Positions 45,454-54,206 of a stretch of 64,000 nt of DNA are shown here, in pieces. Numbering within the stretch: the stretch's first letter is position 1; each line of letters opens with the position of its first letter. Location: NCBI GenBank assembly GCA_964242415.1, contig CAXTAT010000028.1, positions 1 through 64,000 on the forward strand. Reading direction: 5' to 3'. Position numbers and translations under genes: made by a program. The notes under the pieces were generated by a model. That model was not told the origin of the DNA. It ran no database searches and worked only from the letters and a program-made list of their open reading frames with translations. The DNA is from DASWOJ01 sp964242415. Lineage in GTDB: Bacteria; Pseudomonadota; Alphaproteobacteria; Acetobacterales; Acetobacteraceae.

Positions 45454-46668
45454 TTAGATTACGCCTTTTGTTCGTAGCTCCCCGAGGCGGGTCTTGGAGA
45501 GGCCGAGCACCTCCTCCAGCACCTCGTCGGTGTGCTCGCCCAGCACGGGGGGCGGCCTTCGGTAGTCGGCCGGCGTCTCCGACAGACGTACGGGGTTGGC
45601 GATCACCTTCACCCCGTCCGGCGTGGCGGAGTGCGGCATGGATACCACGGTGCCGCGCGCCTGCACCTGGGGGTCGGCGAACACCTCTTTCAGCGTGTTG
45701 ATGGGACCGCAGCCGATTTTCATGGCTTCTAGGCGCTCCACCCACCAGGCGGTCGGATGGCCGCGCAGCACCGGGGTCACCAGGTCCGTCACGAGCTGGC
45801 GGTTGCCGACGCGGGCGGCGTTGGTGGCGAACCGCGGGTCGGCCAGCATGTGCTCCAGGCCGAAGCCGTCGCAGAACCGCTTGAACGTCGGGTCGTTGCC
45901 GACGGACAGCACGACGTAGCCGTCCGCGGTGGGGAACACCTGGTAGGGCACGATGTTGGGATGCTGGTTGCCCAGGCGCACCGGGTTCTCGCCCGTCGCC
46001 AGGTAGTTCATGCCCTGGTTGGCCAGCCAGGCGGCGTGGGTGTCCAGCATGCCGATGTCGATCTGCTGGCCCTGCCCCGTCGCCGTCTTGTGCCGCAGCG
46101 CCGCCAGGATGCCGATGCAGCCGTACAGCCCGGCGAACAGGTCGGCCACCGGCACGCCCACCTTCTGCGGCAGGCCGTCCGGCTCGCCAGTCAGGCTCAT
46201 GATGCCGCCCATGGCCTGGATCAGGCTGTCGTAGCCCGGCCGCGGCGCGTAGGGGCCGGTCTGCCCGAAGCCGGTGATCGAGCAGTAGATCAGCCCGGGG
46301 AACCGCGCGTGCAGTTGCTCGTAGCCCAGGCCGTACTTCGCCAGGGCGCCGACCTTGAAGTTCTCGGCCAGGATGTCCGATTTTTCGATCAGCGCCAGGG
46401 CGATCTCCTGGCCCTCGGGCGTGGCGATGTCCAGGGTTACCGACCGCTTGTTGCGGTTCACGCCGACGAAGTAGGCGCTTTCCTGGGTGCCCGGCATGAA
46501 GGGCGGGGCGAAGCCGCGGGTGTCGTCGCCGCTGCCGGGCTTTTCGATCTTGATGACGTCGGCGCCGAGGTCGCCCAGCATCTGCACGCAGGTTGGCCCG
46601 GCGAGCACGCGGGTGAGGTCGAAGACGGTCAGGCCCGCGAGGGGGCCGGTCGGCGTTGCCTGGGTCAT
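45454..46668 (-). CDS. CaiB/BaiF family III CoA-transferase
   Basis: Transfers CoA between carboxylic acids; the family includes formyl-CoA:oxalate and carnitine CoA-transferases. It has 404 residues, normal for the family. The N-terminus GLTVFDLTRVLAGPTCVQML and the segment VGVPVADLFAGLYGCIGILA, which contains the catalytic-aspartate VADL motif, are conserved, with RHKTATGQGQQIDIGMLD after it. The donor and acceptor acids cannot be predicted from sequence alone. It is divergent from an aldehyde dehydrogenase with a 104-bp shared gap; a common pathway is possible but unproven. Confidence 0.92.
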   Translation of the reverse strand: MTQATPTGPLAGLTVFDLTRVLAGPTCVQMLGDLGADVIKIEKPGSGDDTRGFAPPFMPGTQESAYFVGVNRNKRSVTLDIATPEGQEIALALIEKSDILAENFKVGALAKYGLGYEQLHARFPGLIYCSITGFGQTGPYAPRPGYDSLIQAMGGIMSLTGEPDGLPQKVGVPVADLFAGLYGCIGILAALRHKTATGQGQQIDIGMLDTHAAWLANQGMNYLATGENPVRLGNQHPNIVPYQVFPTADGYVVLSVGNDPTFKRFCDGFGLEHMLADPRFATNAARVGNRQLVTDLVTPVLRGHPTAWWVERLEAMKIGCGPINTLKEVFADPQVQARGTVVSMPHSATPDGVKVIANPVRLSETPADYRRPPPVLGEHTDEVLEEVLGLSKTRLGELRTKGVI

Positions 46669-46772
46669 GCGTCACTCATGCGTTGGTCCGTTTCCCTGCC
46701 CTTGTCCGGCCCAGCCGCCGGGTCCATTGTCGCCGGAGCGTTATATGCACCCATGGCCTTGAGGCAAACCCG

Positions 46773-48299
46773 ATGCTGGACCGCCCGCAACCGACCTCCG
46801 GGGCGTCAACCCCTATTGAACCGACGTTGGACCAGCAGGCGCTGGCCACGGCGCTGTCTGGGCAGCACCTTATTGGCGGGCGCTTCGTGCCGGCGCGCAC
46901 CGGGCGGACCTTTGCCGTGGTGAACCCGGCGACCGGGCGGGAGGTCGCGCGTGCGGCGGATGGCGACGCTGCCGACGTCGAGGCCGCGGTGCAGGATGCC
47001 GATGCCGCGCAGAAGGCGTGGGCCAAGATGCCGTCCCGCAAGCGTGGCGCCTTGGTTGCTCAATGTGCCGCCGTGCTGCGCGAGCATGTCGAGGAGCTGG
47101 CGCGGCTGATTGCGCTGGAGACCGGCAAGGCGCTGCGGACCGAGAGCCGGGTGGAGGCGCAGGTCGTTGCCGACATCTTCGAGTTCTACGGCGGCCTGGG
47201 CGGCGAGCTGAAGGGCGAGACCGTGCCGTTCGCCCCCAACGTGCTGTCGGTGACGGTGCGGGAGCCGCTGGGCGTGGTGGGCGCCATCATCCCGTGGAAC
47301 GTGCCGATGCTGCTGATGGCGCTGAAGGTCGCGCCGGCGCTGGTGGCCGGCAACACCGTGGTGGTGAAGTCCGCCGAGGAGGCGCCGCTGGCGGTGCTGC
47401 GGATTTGCGAGTTGATGAACCGGGTGCTGCCGCCGGGCTGCTTCAACATGCTGTCCGGGTTCGGGCCGGAGTGCGGGGCGCCGCTGGTGGCTCATCCGAA
47501 AGTGAAGAAGGTGACGTTCACCGGCAGCGTCGAGGTTGGGCGCATCGTCTCCAAGGCCGCCGCGGAGAAGCTGATACCGGTCACCTTGGAGCTTGGCGGC
47601 AAGTCGCCGATGATCGTGTTCGCGGACTGCGACTTCGAGAAGACCGTGCTGGGCGCGGTCACCTCGATGCGGTTCACCCGGCAGGGGCAGAGCTGCACCG
47701 CCGCCAGCCGCATCTACGTCGAGCGCCCGGTGTTCGACCGCTTTGTGGACGCGCTGGCCGCCAAGGTGGACGCCATGGTGATGGGCGACCCGCTGGATGA
47801 GGCGACCGACATCGGCACCATCATCAGCACCGACCAGTTCGAGAAGGTCAGCGGCTTCATCGAGGAGGGCCTGGCCACGCCGGGCGCCACCGGCCGTGCG
47901 GGCAGCGCCATGCCGACCGACCCGACGTTGAGCAAGGGCCTGTTCATCCGTCCCTACATCTTCACCAACCTGCCCGATGACAGCCGGCTGGTGCAGGAGG
48001 AGATTTTCGGCCCTGTCACCTGCGTGTTTCCGTTCGACGATGTGGAAACCGTGCTGGCGGCGGCGAACGGCACCGAGTACGGGCTTGCAGCGTCGCTGTG
48101 GACGAACAACTTGCGGATTGGCTTGGACTTGGCGCACCGGCTTGAGGCAGGGTTGGTGCAGATCAACCAGAACCTCGTCGTGCAGGCCAACCTGTCGTAC
48201 GGCGGGGTCAAGAGCAGTGGGCTCGGCAAGGAGGCCAGCTTGGAATCCATGCTGGAGCACTTCATGCACAAGAAGACCATCATGGTGAATTACGGCTGA
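46773..48299 (+). CDS. NAD(P)-dependent aldehyde dehydrogenase
   Basis: Oxidises an aldehyde to the acid with NAD(P). It has 508 residues from ATG 46773, with GAGG eight bases upstream. Superfamily motifs are GAIIPWNVPMLLMALKVAPA, FTGSVEVGRIV, the catalytic Glu in LELGGKSP, the nucleophile Cys in RQGQSCTAASRI, and EEIFGPVTCVFPF. An extra N-terminal stretch of about 30 residues precedes the fold. It is four bases from the PDZ protein gene, suggesting an operon with it and the acylase. The substrate is unknown. Confidence 0.93.
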   Translation: MLDRPQPTSGASTPIEPTLDQQALATALSGQHLIGGRFVPARTGRTFAVVNPATGREVARAADGDAADVEAAVQDADAAQKAWAKMPSRKRGALVAQCAAVLREHVEELARLIALETGKALRTESRVEAQVVADIFEFYGGLGGELKGETVPFAPNVLSVTVREPLGVVGAIIPWNVPMLLMALKVAPALVAGNTVVVKSAEEAPLAVLRICELMNRVLPPGCFNMLSGFGPECGAPLVAHPKVKKVTFTGSVEVGRIVSKAAAEKLIPVTLELGGKSPMIVFADCDFEKTVLGAVTSMRFTRQGQSCTAASRIYVERPVFDRFVDALAAKVDAMVMGDPLDEATDIGTIISTDQFEKVSGFIEEGLATPGATGRAGSAMPTDPTLSKGLFIRPYIFTNLPDDSRLVQEEIFGPVTCVFPFDDVETVLAAANGTEYGLAASLWTNNLRIGLDLAHRLEAGLVQINQNLVVQANLSYGGVKSSGLGKEASLESMLEHFMHKKTIMVNYG

Positions 48300-48303
48300 T
48301 CCC

Positions 48304-49275
48304 ATGGCAAAATCCGAGCAAGGCATTCCCCCCAGCCATCAGCCCAAGGCGGCTGATTACGGCTTTGATCTGGACGCGGCGTTGCGCTCCATCGTGGCGT
48401 TGCGCGCGACGGTGCCGGAGGATGCGTTCACCGCCTCCACGCTGGGGACCGAGCGGGCGGGCAGCGCCGTGCATATCCGGCCGGGGCTGTTCCTGACCAT
48501 CGGCTACTTGATCACCGAGGCGGACCAGGTGTGGCTGACGTCCGCGGGCGGGCAGGTGGTGCCGGGCCATGCGCTGGCGTATGACCAGGAGACCGGGTTC
48601 GGCCTGGTGCAGTCGCTCGGCAAGCTGGATGTGCCGGTGATGGAGCTGGGCGACAGCTCGAAGGCGCGGGTTGGCGAGCCGGTGATCTTTGCCGCGGCCG
48701 GGGGCAAGCGCCACTGCGTCGCGGGTAAGGTGGCGGGGCGGCAGGAGTTCGCGGGGTATTGGGAATACCTGCTGGACAACGCGATCTTCACCACGCCGTC
48801 GCACCCGTTCTGGGGCGGTGCCGGGCTGATCGGCAAGGACGGCAAGCTGCTGGGCATCGGCTCCCTGGTGCTGCAGCAGGGCGGCGAGAGCGGCAAGCGG
48901 CAGGACATGAACATGGCCGTCCCCGTGGAGCTGCTGACGCCGATCCTGGACGACCTGCTGACCTATGGCCGCGTGAACCGGCCGCCGCGTCCCTGGCTGG
49001 GGCTGTTCGCCATGGAGGACGACGACACGCTCGTGGTTGGCGGCCTGGCCGATGACGGGCCGGCGGACAAGGCGGGGCTGCGGACCGGGGACCGCATCCT
49101 GAAGGTGAACGGGGAGGACGTGCCGGACCTGGCGGGGCTGTGGCGCGCGGTATGGGCGTCCGGGCCGGCAGGGTCGGATGTGCAGGTCAGCCTGGGGCGC
49201 GGCAACCGGACCTCGGCCGTGACGGTGACCTCGACCGACCGCGCCAGCATCCTGAAGTCGCCCCGGCTGCACTAG
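48304..49275 (+). CDS. Trypsin-fold (S1C/HtrA-like) protein with PDZ domain, catalytic triad lost
   Basis: It has 323 residues. The middle follows the HtrA protease fold (GSAVHIRPGLFLTIGYLITE; DQETGFGLVQ; SHPFWGGAGLIGKDGKLLGI) and a PDZ domain lies at about 232-310 (ADKAGLRTGDRILKVNGEDV). The three catalytic positions of HtrA align to Tyr68 (His), Gly98 (Asp) and Trp170 (Ser), so proteolysis is not expected. No signal peptide is seen; the N-terminus is hydrophilic. It may be a peptide-binding or scaffold protein. It sits four bases after aldehyde dehydrogenase and four before the acylase gene, pointing to one transcript. Confidence 0.8.
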   Translation: MAKSEQGIPPSHQPKAADYGFDLDAALRSIVALRATVPEDAFTASTLGTERAGSAVHIRPGLFLTIGYLITEADQVWLTSAGGQVVPGHALAYDQETGFGLVQSLGKLDVPVMELGDSSKARVGEPVIFAAAGGKRHCVAGKVAGRQEFAGYWEYLLDNAIFTTPSHPFWGGAGLIGKDGKLLGIGSLVLQQGGESGKRQDMNMAVPVELLTPILDDLLTYGRVNRPPRPWLGLFAMEDDDTLVVGGLADDGPADKAGLRTGDRILKVNGEDVPDLAGLWRAVWASGPAGSDVQVSLGRGNRTSAVTVTSTDRASILKSPRLH

Positions 49276-49279
49276 GGCG

Positions 49280-51637
49280 ATGCCCCGGCGTTCCCGGGGA
49301 CGGTCCCGCATCCCGCGACTGATCGGCCGGGTGCTGCGCGGCATTGTTGCCGCGGTTTGGACGCTGGTGCTGCTGGCGGTGTTTGCGCTGATTGCGGTGG
49401 CCTGGGTTTCACTGCCGCCGGAGACGGATGGCGGCGTGCCGGGCTTGAGCGGTCCGGTCACGGTTACGCTGGACGCGGATGGCATTCCGCTGATCCGTGC
49501 AGGGTCGGAGCGGGATGCGGCGGCGGCGCTTGGCTTTGTCCATGCGCGGGACCGGATGTTCCAGATAGACTTGATGCGGCGCAACGCGTCCGGGCGGCTG
49601 TCGGAGATTGCCGGGCCGGCGACGCTGCGGCTGGACCGTACCATGCGCGTGCTGGGGCTGCGCCGGCGGGCGGAGGCGGACCTGGCCGGCCTGGACCGGG
49701 ATACTCGGACGATGCTGGATGCCTATGCCGCCGGGGTCAATGCCTGGATCGCCGCGCGTGGGCGATTCGCGGCGCCGGAGTTCATCCCGTTGGGTGCGCC
49801 GGAGCCTTGGACCGCGGTGGACAGCCTGCTTTGGGGCAAGACGATGGGCCTGTACCTGTCCGGCAACTGGCGGCTGGAGGTGGCCCGGGCCGCGATGTTG
49901 CAGGGCCAGCCGGGATTGCGCGTGCAGGATTACTGGCCGCCGCAGGATGGCACGCCGCGGGTGGATGCCAGTCTTGGGAACGGCAGCTTTGGGTTGGGCT
50001 TGACGACGCGGCTGGCGGACCTGGTTCCCGCGTTCCCGGAGCCGTTCACCCTGCCGGACGAGGCCAGCAACGAATGGGCGGTGGATGGCAGCCATACCCT
50101 GTCCGGGGCGCCGATGCTGGCCGGGGACCCGCATTTGGCGTTCTCTATGCCGGCGATCTGGTACCTTGCGCGGATCGAGACGCCGGGGGGCGTGCTGGCC
50201 GGCGCTACGGCTCCGGGGCTGCCGTTCCTGGTCTTGGGGCATAATGGGCATATTGCCTGGACATTCACGACCACCGGTGCGGACACCCAGGACGTGTTCG
50301 TCGAGACGCCGCTGGGGGATGGCGCCTATGCGACCCCGGCGGGTCCGCGCGCCTTTGAGCAGCATGAGGAACGCATACGGGTGCGCGGGCAGCCCGACGA
50401 GGTGCTGCAGGTGCGTGAGACCCGGCATGGCCCGGTGCTGAGCGACCTCGATGCGCCGGGCGGCCCGGTGCTGGCGGTGGCGATGGCCAACCTGGCGCCG
50501 GGGGATTCTGCGGCATCTGGGTTGTTGGCGCTGAACCGGGCGGGCGATGTGGCGGCGGCTGGGCGCGCGGCGGAGCTGATCGCGGCGCCGGTGCAGAACC
50601 TGCTGGTGGCGGACCGGGGCGGGATCGGCCAGTTCACCACCGGGCGGGTGCCGGTGCGCCGGGCGGGGGATGGCTCGGTTCCGGTGGGCGGGGCGGATGG
50701 CGCGCATGATTGGACCGGCTTTGCCAGCGGCGATGCGCTGCCGCATGAGGTCGCGCCGCCGGGGGGGCGGCTGGTCAACGCCAATGAGCGCACGGCGCCG
50801 GCGGACTTCCCGGTGTTCATGGGGCGCGACTGGTTCGGCGACTTCCGCGCGCGGCGCATCCGCGAGATGCTGGCTGCCAGCAATCGGCATGACCCGGCGA
50901 GCTTTGCCGCGATGCAGGTCGATCCCCGCAGCAGCTTCGCCGTGCAGGTCCTGCCGCGGCTGCTGGCGACCAAGCCCGGGGACGATGCCTCGGTCCGTGC
51001 GCTGGCGCTGTTGGCGGACTGGCATGGGGACATGCTGCCGGACCTGCCGCAGCCGCTGCTGTTCAACGAGTGGGTCCGGCAGTTCGATCTGTCCCTGTTG
51101 CAGCGGGCCGGGGTGGCGTCGGCTGTTGCCGGGGTGCCATCCGATCTGGTCGCCTATGCGTTGACCCCGGCTGGGGCTTGGTGGTGCGGCGGGGATTGCG
51201 GGCCGCAGTTGACGGCGTCGCTGGGGGCGGCGGTGGCGAACCTGTCGGCGCAGCATGGCCCGGCGCCGGAGGGATGGCGTTGGGGGGCGGTGCACCAGGC
51301 GGTGTTCGCGCACCCGCTGCTGGGGCAGATCCCGATCCTGCGGGCGCTGGCCACCTGGCGCATCGAGCAGCCGGGCGACGATACCACGGTGTACCGTGGC
51401 GGTACCCGGGCGGATGATTGGGCGTCGGTGCACGGGGCGGGCTACCGTGGGGTGTACGACCTGGCGGACCTGGACCGTAGCCTGTTCGCGATCACGCCGG
51501 GGCAGTCGGGCCATCCGCTGCGGCGCACGGCGGCTTCGCTGATGCGGAGTTGGCGTGACGGCACGAGCCTGCACCTGGGGCCGCAACAGGAGTATGTTAG
51601 CACCACCTTACACTTGTTACCCCAACCAAGCCGTTGA
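49280..51637 (+). CDS. Penicillin acylase (S45) family N-terminal-nucleophile hydrolase
   Basis: Self-processing amidase family that includes penicillin G acylases and acyl-homoserine-lactone acylases. It has 785 residues: basic N-terminus, one hydrophobic segment (about 19-43, VLRGIVAAVWTLVLLAVFAL) acting as signal or anchor, then the alpha chain with FVHARDRMFQIDLMRR. The beta chain should begin at Ser263 in EASNEWAVDGSH, the nucleophile, preceded by a spacer peptide. The beta chain shows LVLGHNGHIAWTFTTTGADT and RLVNANERTAP, typical family segments. The substrate (lactam, AHL or other amide) is undetermined. Confidence 0.9.
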   Translation: MPRRSRGRSRIPRLIGRVLRGIVAAVWTLVLLAVFALIAVAWVSLPPETDGGVPGLSGPVTVTLDADGIPLIRAGSERDAAAALGFVHARDRMFQIDLMRRNASGRLSEIAGPATLRLDRTMRVLGLRRRAEADLAGLDRDTRTMLDAYAAGVNAWIAARGRFAAPEFIPLGAPEPWTAVDSLLWGKTMGLYLSGNWRLEVARAAMLQGQPGLRVQDYWPPQDGTPRVDASLGNGSFGLGLTTRLADLVPAFPEPFTLPDEASNEWAVDGSHTLSGAPMLAGDPHLAFSMPAIWYLARIETPGGVLAGATAPGLPFLVLGHNGHIAWTFTTTGADTQDVFVETPLGDGAYATPAGPRAFEQHEERIRVRGQPDEVLQVRETRHGPVLSDLDAPGGPVLAVAMANLAPGDSAASGLLALNRAGDVAAAGRAAELIAAPVQNLLVADRGGIGQFTTGRVPVRRAGDGSVPVGGADGAHDWTGFASGDALPHEVAPPGGRLVNANERTAPADFPVFMGRDWFGDFRARRIREMLAASNRHDPASFAAMQVDPRSSFAVQVLPRLLATKPGDDASVRALALLADWHGDMLPDLPQPLLFNEWVRQFDLSLLQRAGVASAVAGVPSDLVAYALTPAGAWWCGGDCGPQLTASLGAAVANLSAQHGPAPEGWRWGAVHQAVFAHPLLGQIPILRALATWRIEQPGDDTTVYRGGTRADDWASVHGAGYRGVYDLADLDRSLFAITPGQSGHPLRRTAASLMRSWRDGTSLHLGPQQEYVSTTLHLLPQPSR

Positions 51638-51683
51638 CCCCGGACCCTGGTTCCGGGAACATAAGGCGGGGACCCAGGACCGC

Positions 51684-52463
51684 ATGACATATAAGCCGCC
51701 GCGCCGACCGCAGTTCTTCTACACGACCGCGCCGCTCCCCTGTCCCTACGTGTCCGGGCGGACCGAGCGCAAGGTCGTCACCGAGATCACCGGTCCCGAT
51801 GCCGACAGCTTGCATGACCGGCTGTCGCGTGCGGGGTTCCGCCGCAGCCATAACATCGCCTATGCGCCGGTGTGCCCGTCGTGCCAGGCCTGCGTGCCGA
51901 TCCGCATTCCGGTGGCGGACTTCCAGCCGGACCGCGGGTTGCGGCGCATCCTGCGGGCCAATGCCGGGGTGGAGGGCTATGACGTGCCGGCGCGTGCCAC
52001 CGCCGAGCAGTTCCAACTGTTCCAGCGTTACCAGCAGGTGCGCCACAGCGACGGCGACATGGCGACGATGAGTTTTTACGATTATCGCGCAATGATCGAG
52101 GATACCCCGATCGAGACGGGGATCACCGAGTTCCGCGACCCGGCTGGGCGGCTAGTCGGGGGTTGCCTGATGGACCGGCTGGGGGATGGGTTGTCGGCGG
52201 TTTACAGCTTTTTCGCGCCGGAGTTGGAGCGGCAGTCGCTGGGCACCTATGCCATCCTTTGGCTGATCGAGCGGGCGCGGGCGTTGCGGCTGCCGTATGT
52301 GTATCTCGGGTATTGGGTGCCGGAGAGCCGCAAGATGGCCTACAAGGCGCGGTTCCGGCCGTGCGAGATCCTGGTCGGCGGGACCTGGCGGACGCTGACG
52401 GACGGTGAGGCCGGGCTGTCCGAGCCGGTCAGCGCGGCGTTGGTGCAGGAGACTGCGGGGTAG
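51684..52463 (+). CDS. bpt: Arginyl/leucyl-tRNA-protein transferase (Ate/Bpt family)
   Basis: Adds an amino acid from charged tRNA to N-terminal acidic residues of proteins, feeding the bacterial N-end rule (ClpS/ClpAP). From ATG 51684 it has 259 residues; the longer frame to 51555 overlaps the acylase and lacks conservation. The N-terminal half has CPYVSGRTERKVVTEI and the cysteine cluster CPSCQACVPIRIPV; the C-terminal half has SAVYSFFAPELERQSLGTYA and YVYLGYWVPESRKMAYKARF. Bpt-type leucyl specificity is usual in Proteobacteria, but arginyl specificity cannot be excluded. Confidence 0.92.
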   Translation: MTYKPPRRPQFFYTTAPLPCPYVSGRTERKVVTEITGPDADSLHDRLSRAGFRRSHNIAYAPVCPSCQACVPIRIPVADFQPDRGLRRILRANAGVEGYDVPARATAEQFQLFQRYQQVRHSDGDMATMSFYDYRAMIEDTPIETGITEFRDPAGRLVGGCLMDRLGDGLSAVYSFFAPELERQSLGTYAILWLIERARALRLPYVYLGYWVPESRKMAYKARFRPCEILVGGTWRTLTDGEAGLSEPVSAALVQETAG

Positions 52464-52521
52464 CAGGGCGGCTGGCTGGAACTCTTCGCGTTGATCTGTG
52501 TCTGGCCTTCTGGCTTCGGCG

Positions 52522-52593
52522 TGGCGATCCAGGGATCGCAGGCGTGGCCCCGCCCTGGATTGCAACGCCGCAAGCTCGGCTCGCAATGACCGT
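52522..52593. repeat. Intergenic palindromic repeat, family B (copy 5, with inverted half copy)
   Basis: A diverged copy (CCCTGGATTGCAACGCCG to GCTCGCAATGACCGT, 52553-52593) is preceded by an inverted partial copy (GGCGATCCAGGG, 52523-52534). They lie in the gap between the convergent bpt and LpxR-like genes (52464-52639); no gene is seen there. Confidence 0.65.
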
Positions 52594-52639
52594 GTATTCT
52601 GGGGCGGTCAGAACCATCGACGGCTGATGCGGGTGTTAG

Positions 52640-53680
52640 CTAGAACTTTGCCGACAGCGCCAGGGAGCCGAAGTTGAACAGCCCGGCCTTCTGGCGCCGG
52701 AACTCCTCGGTCTGCCAGGTTTGCGTGTAGGTGAGGCGCACGCCGTAGGCCAGCACGGCCAGGCCGCCCTCGAACTCGCCCACGAAAGGCTCCTTGGCCA
52801 CATGCGGGCCCAGGCTGCTGCGGAAGGTGGCACCGTCCAGGGTCACGTCGCGCGCGACCGCCTGGCCGTCTGCCCCGCCGAACACGTACCAGGCGAAGGG
52901 CCGCGTGGCGGTGTAGGCGTCCGTGCCGGTGATGCCGGGGCGGATGCGCGCGGCCCCGAAGTCGCTGCCCAGCCCCTGGCCCAGGCGCAGCAGGACGCCG
53001 CCCTGGACGTAGTCCCGCACCGTGCCGACGCCAAGCGTGGCGGAGGGCAGCACGTCGGTCTCCAGGCCATACAGCCCGGCGGCGTTGAAGTGGTAGAGCG
53101 GGATCCGGTAGGTCTGCTCCGCATATAGCTCGATGGCCGGCTCGTCCTTGATCTGGTTGCGCCAGCCCAGGTTGGGGGTGTCGCCGATGATGTTGTGGAA
53201 GCCGTTCTGCACCTCCTTGCCCAGGGCGGAGGGTCCGACCACGCCGAGGCTGAGGCCGAGGTAGGTGCGGGCGTCGTCGGTGTCGTGGATCAGGCCGAGG
53301 TCGGCGTGCAGCCAGCCGGCGTAGGGGCGGTCGCCGGGGATGGGCTGCGCGGATTGGGTGTTGCGCGGGGTGAACAGGCTTTGGCTGAGGTCGATGCTGA
53401 TCCGCTGCACGCCGTCGCCCCAGATGGTCTGGCCGACGTCGGCCAGGAACCCCGGCAATTGGATCGTGCCGGAGGTGTAACCGAGACGCAGGCCGCTGGT
53501 GTAGTACTGGTCCGAGGTTCCCTTGAAGGTCGAGGCAGCGTCATTTTCGACTTGGAACGTGTAGATGCCCTGCGGGTCCTGCGGCGGTTGGGCGTTGGCC
53601 GGTGCTGCGCTGAACGTTCCGGCGGCGATGATCCCTGCAAGTCCGGCCGCCGCCGCGCCGTTGATGGTCTTGCCTTGCAT
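52640..53680 (-). CDS. LpxR-like outer-membrane lipid A deacylase family protein
   Basis: Beta-barrel outer-membrane protein of the LpxR (DUF2219) family; characterised members remove the 3'-acyloxyacyl chain of lipid A. It has 346 residues with signal peptide (AAAGLAGIIAAGTFSAAPANAQ). Diagnostic parts are FQVENDAASTFKGTSDQYYT (conserved Asn and Asp), SGLRLGYTSG and PIPGDRPYAGWLHADLGL. It ends in aromatic Phe (LALSAKF), as expected for a BAM substrate. Deacylase activity is inferred from the family; the catalytic His could not be verified by eye. Confidence 0.82.
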   Translation of the reverse strand: MQGKTINGAAAAGLAGIIAAGTFSAAPANAQPPQDPQGIYTFQVENDAASTFKGTSDQYYTSGLRLGYTSGTIQLPGFLADVGQTIWGDGVQRISIDLSQSLFTPRNTQSAQPIPGDRPYAGWLHADLGLIHDTDDARTYLGLSLGVVGPSALGKEVQNGFHNIIGDTPNLGWRNQIKDEPAIELYAEQTYRIPLYHFNAAGLYGLETDVLPSATLGVGTVRDYVQGGVLLRLGQGLGSDFGAARIRPGITGTDAYTATRPFAWYVFGGADGQAVARDVTLDGATFRSSLGPHVAKEPFVGEFEGGLAVLAYGVRLTYTQTWQTEEFRRQKAGLFNFGSLALSAKF

Positions 53681-53788
53681 GAGTTGCCCTAGTTATCGTG
53701 ACGATTCCGTGCATACCGGACCGCCGTGCCGCTTGGAACCCCCGGCGGCTTGCAGGAGGGCAAGCAGGCCGGGTATGAGGCAGGCGCT

Positions 53789-53875
53789 GGATGGGTGGCC
53801 GAGCGGTTTAAGGCAGCGGTCTTGAAAACCGCCGAGCGTGCAAGCGTTCCGTGGGTTCGAATCCCACCCCATCCG
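53789..53875 (+). tRNA. tRNA-Ser (anticodon UGA)
   Basis: The acceptor GGATGGG pairs with CCCATCC (53868-53874), with discriminator G at 53875; CCA is not encoded. The anticodon stem is GCGGT/ACCGC (53816-53820, 53828-53832) with loop CTTGAAA, giving TGA at 53823-53825. A long variable arm (about 53833-53850) and T arm GTGGG-TTCGAAT-CCCAC follow. The long variable arm and TGA anticodon identify serine. A degenerate copy of its 3' half lies at 55995. Confidence 0.95.
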
Positions 53876-54153
53876 CAAATCTCCATGGTTTGCAAGGATT
53901 TAGGGATGGCTTCGAGGATTGCTGGGGGCGTTGTCCCTGGGCAAAGCCTGCGACCGTGATGTTGGCAGTGGTAGCGCGTTCCGCGAGCTGTCAACGCTTC
54001 CTGTTCGATCTGGGGGGAATAGCACCCCGCTTCTGGGGCGCGGCCAGAGACGGCTGTCCTGTTTTGATTGCGGCTGGTTTGGCAGAGGCTTGATGGGGGG
54101 CTGGGTCGAGTCTCCAGTCCCGATGCCGCCGGCCGCCCATCGTCCTTGACGCC
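53876..54153. other. Non-coding stretch between tRNA-Ser and the tetR promoter
   Basis: About 280 bases without a credible gene, repeat-family copy or strong hairpin. Short open frames here have no conserved features. It could be residual sequence from whatever event created the tRNA-flanked segment. Confidence 0.4.
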
Positions 54154-54182
54154 TTCACCGCCATGCGCGAGTTTGGTATAAC
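54154..54182 (+). promoter_or_regulatory. Putative tetR-MFS promoter
   Basis: TTCACC (54154-54159), a 17-base spacer and TATAAC (54177-54182) form a promoter whose -10 box is embedded in the 20-bp palindrome at 54175-54194. The predicted transcription start is near 54189, leaving a short leader with GAGG before the GTG start. Confidence 0.5.
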
Positions 54183-54194
54183 GATCGTTATACC
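54175..54194. promoter_or_regulatory. Perfect 20-bp palindrome, probable TetR-family operator
   Basis: GGTATAACGATCGTTATACC is its own reverse complement over all 20 bases. It overlaps the -10 element and ends 12 bases before the tetR GTG. Size, symmetry and location fit an autoregulatory operator for the adjacent TetR protein. The AT-rich arms stand out in this GC-rich sequence. Confidence 0.75.
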
Positions 54195-54206
54195 TACGAG
54201 GCGAAT

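Noticed and set aside
51555..51683. Longer N-terminus for the aminoacyl-transferase (start at 51555)
   Set aside because: It would overlap the acylase gene by 83 bases and adds a non-conserved Cys/Trp-rich stretch; ATG 51684 begins the family sequence.
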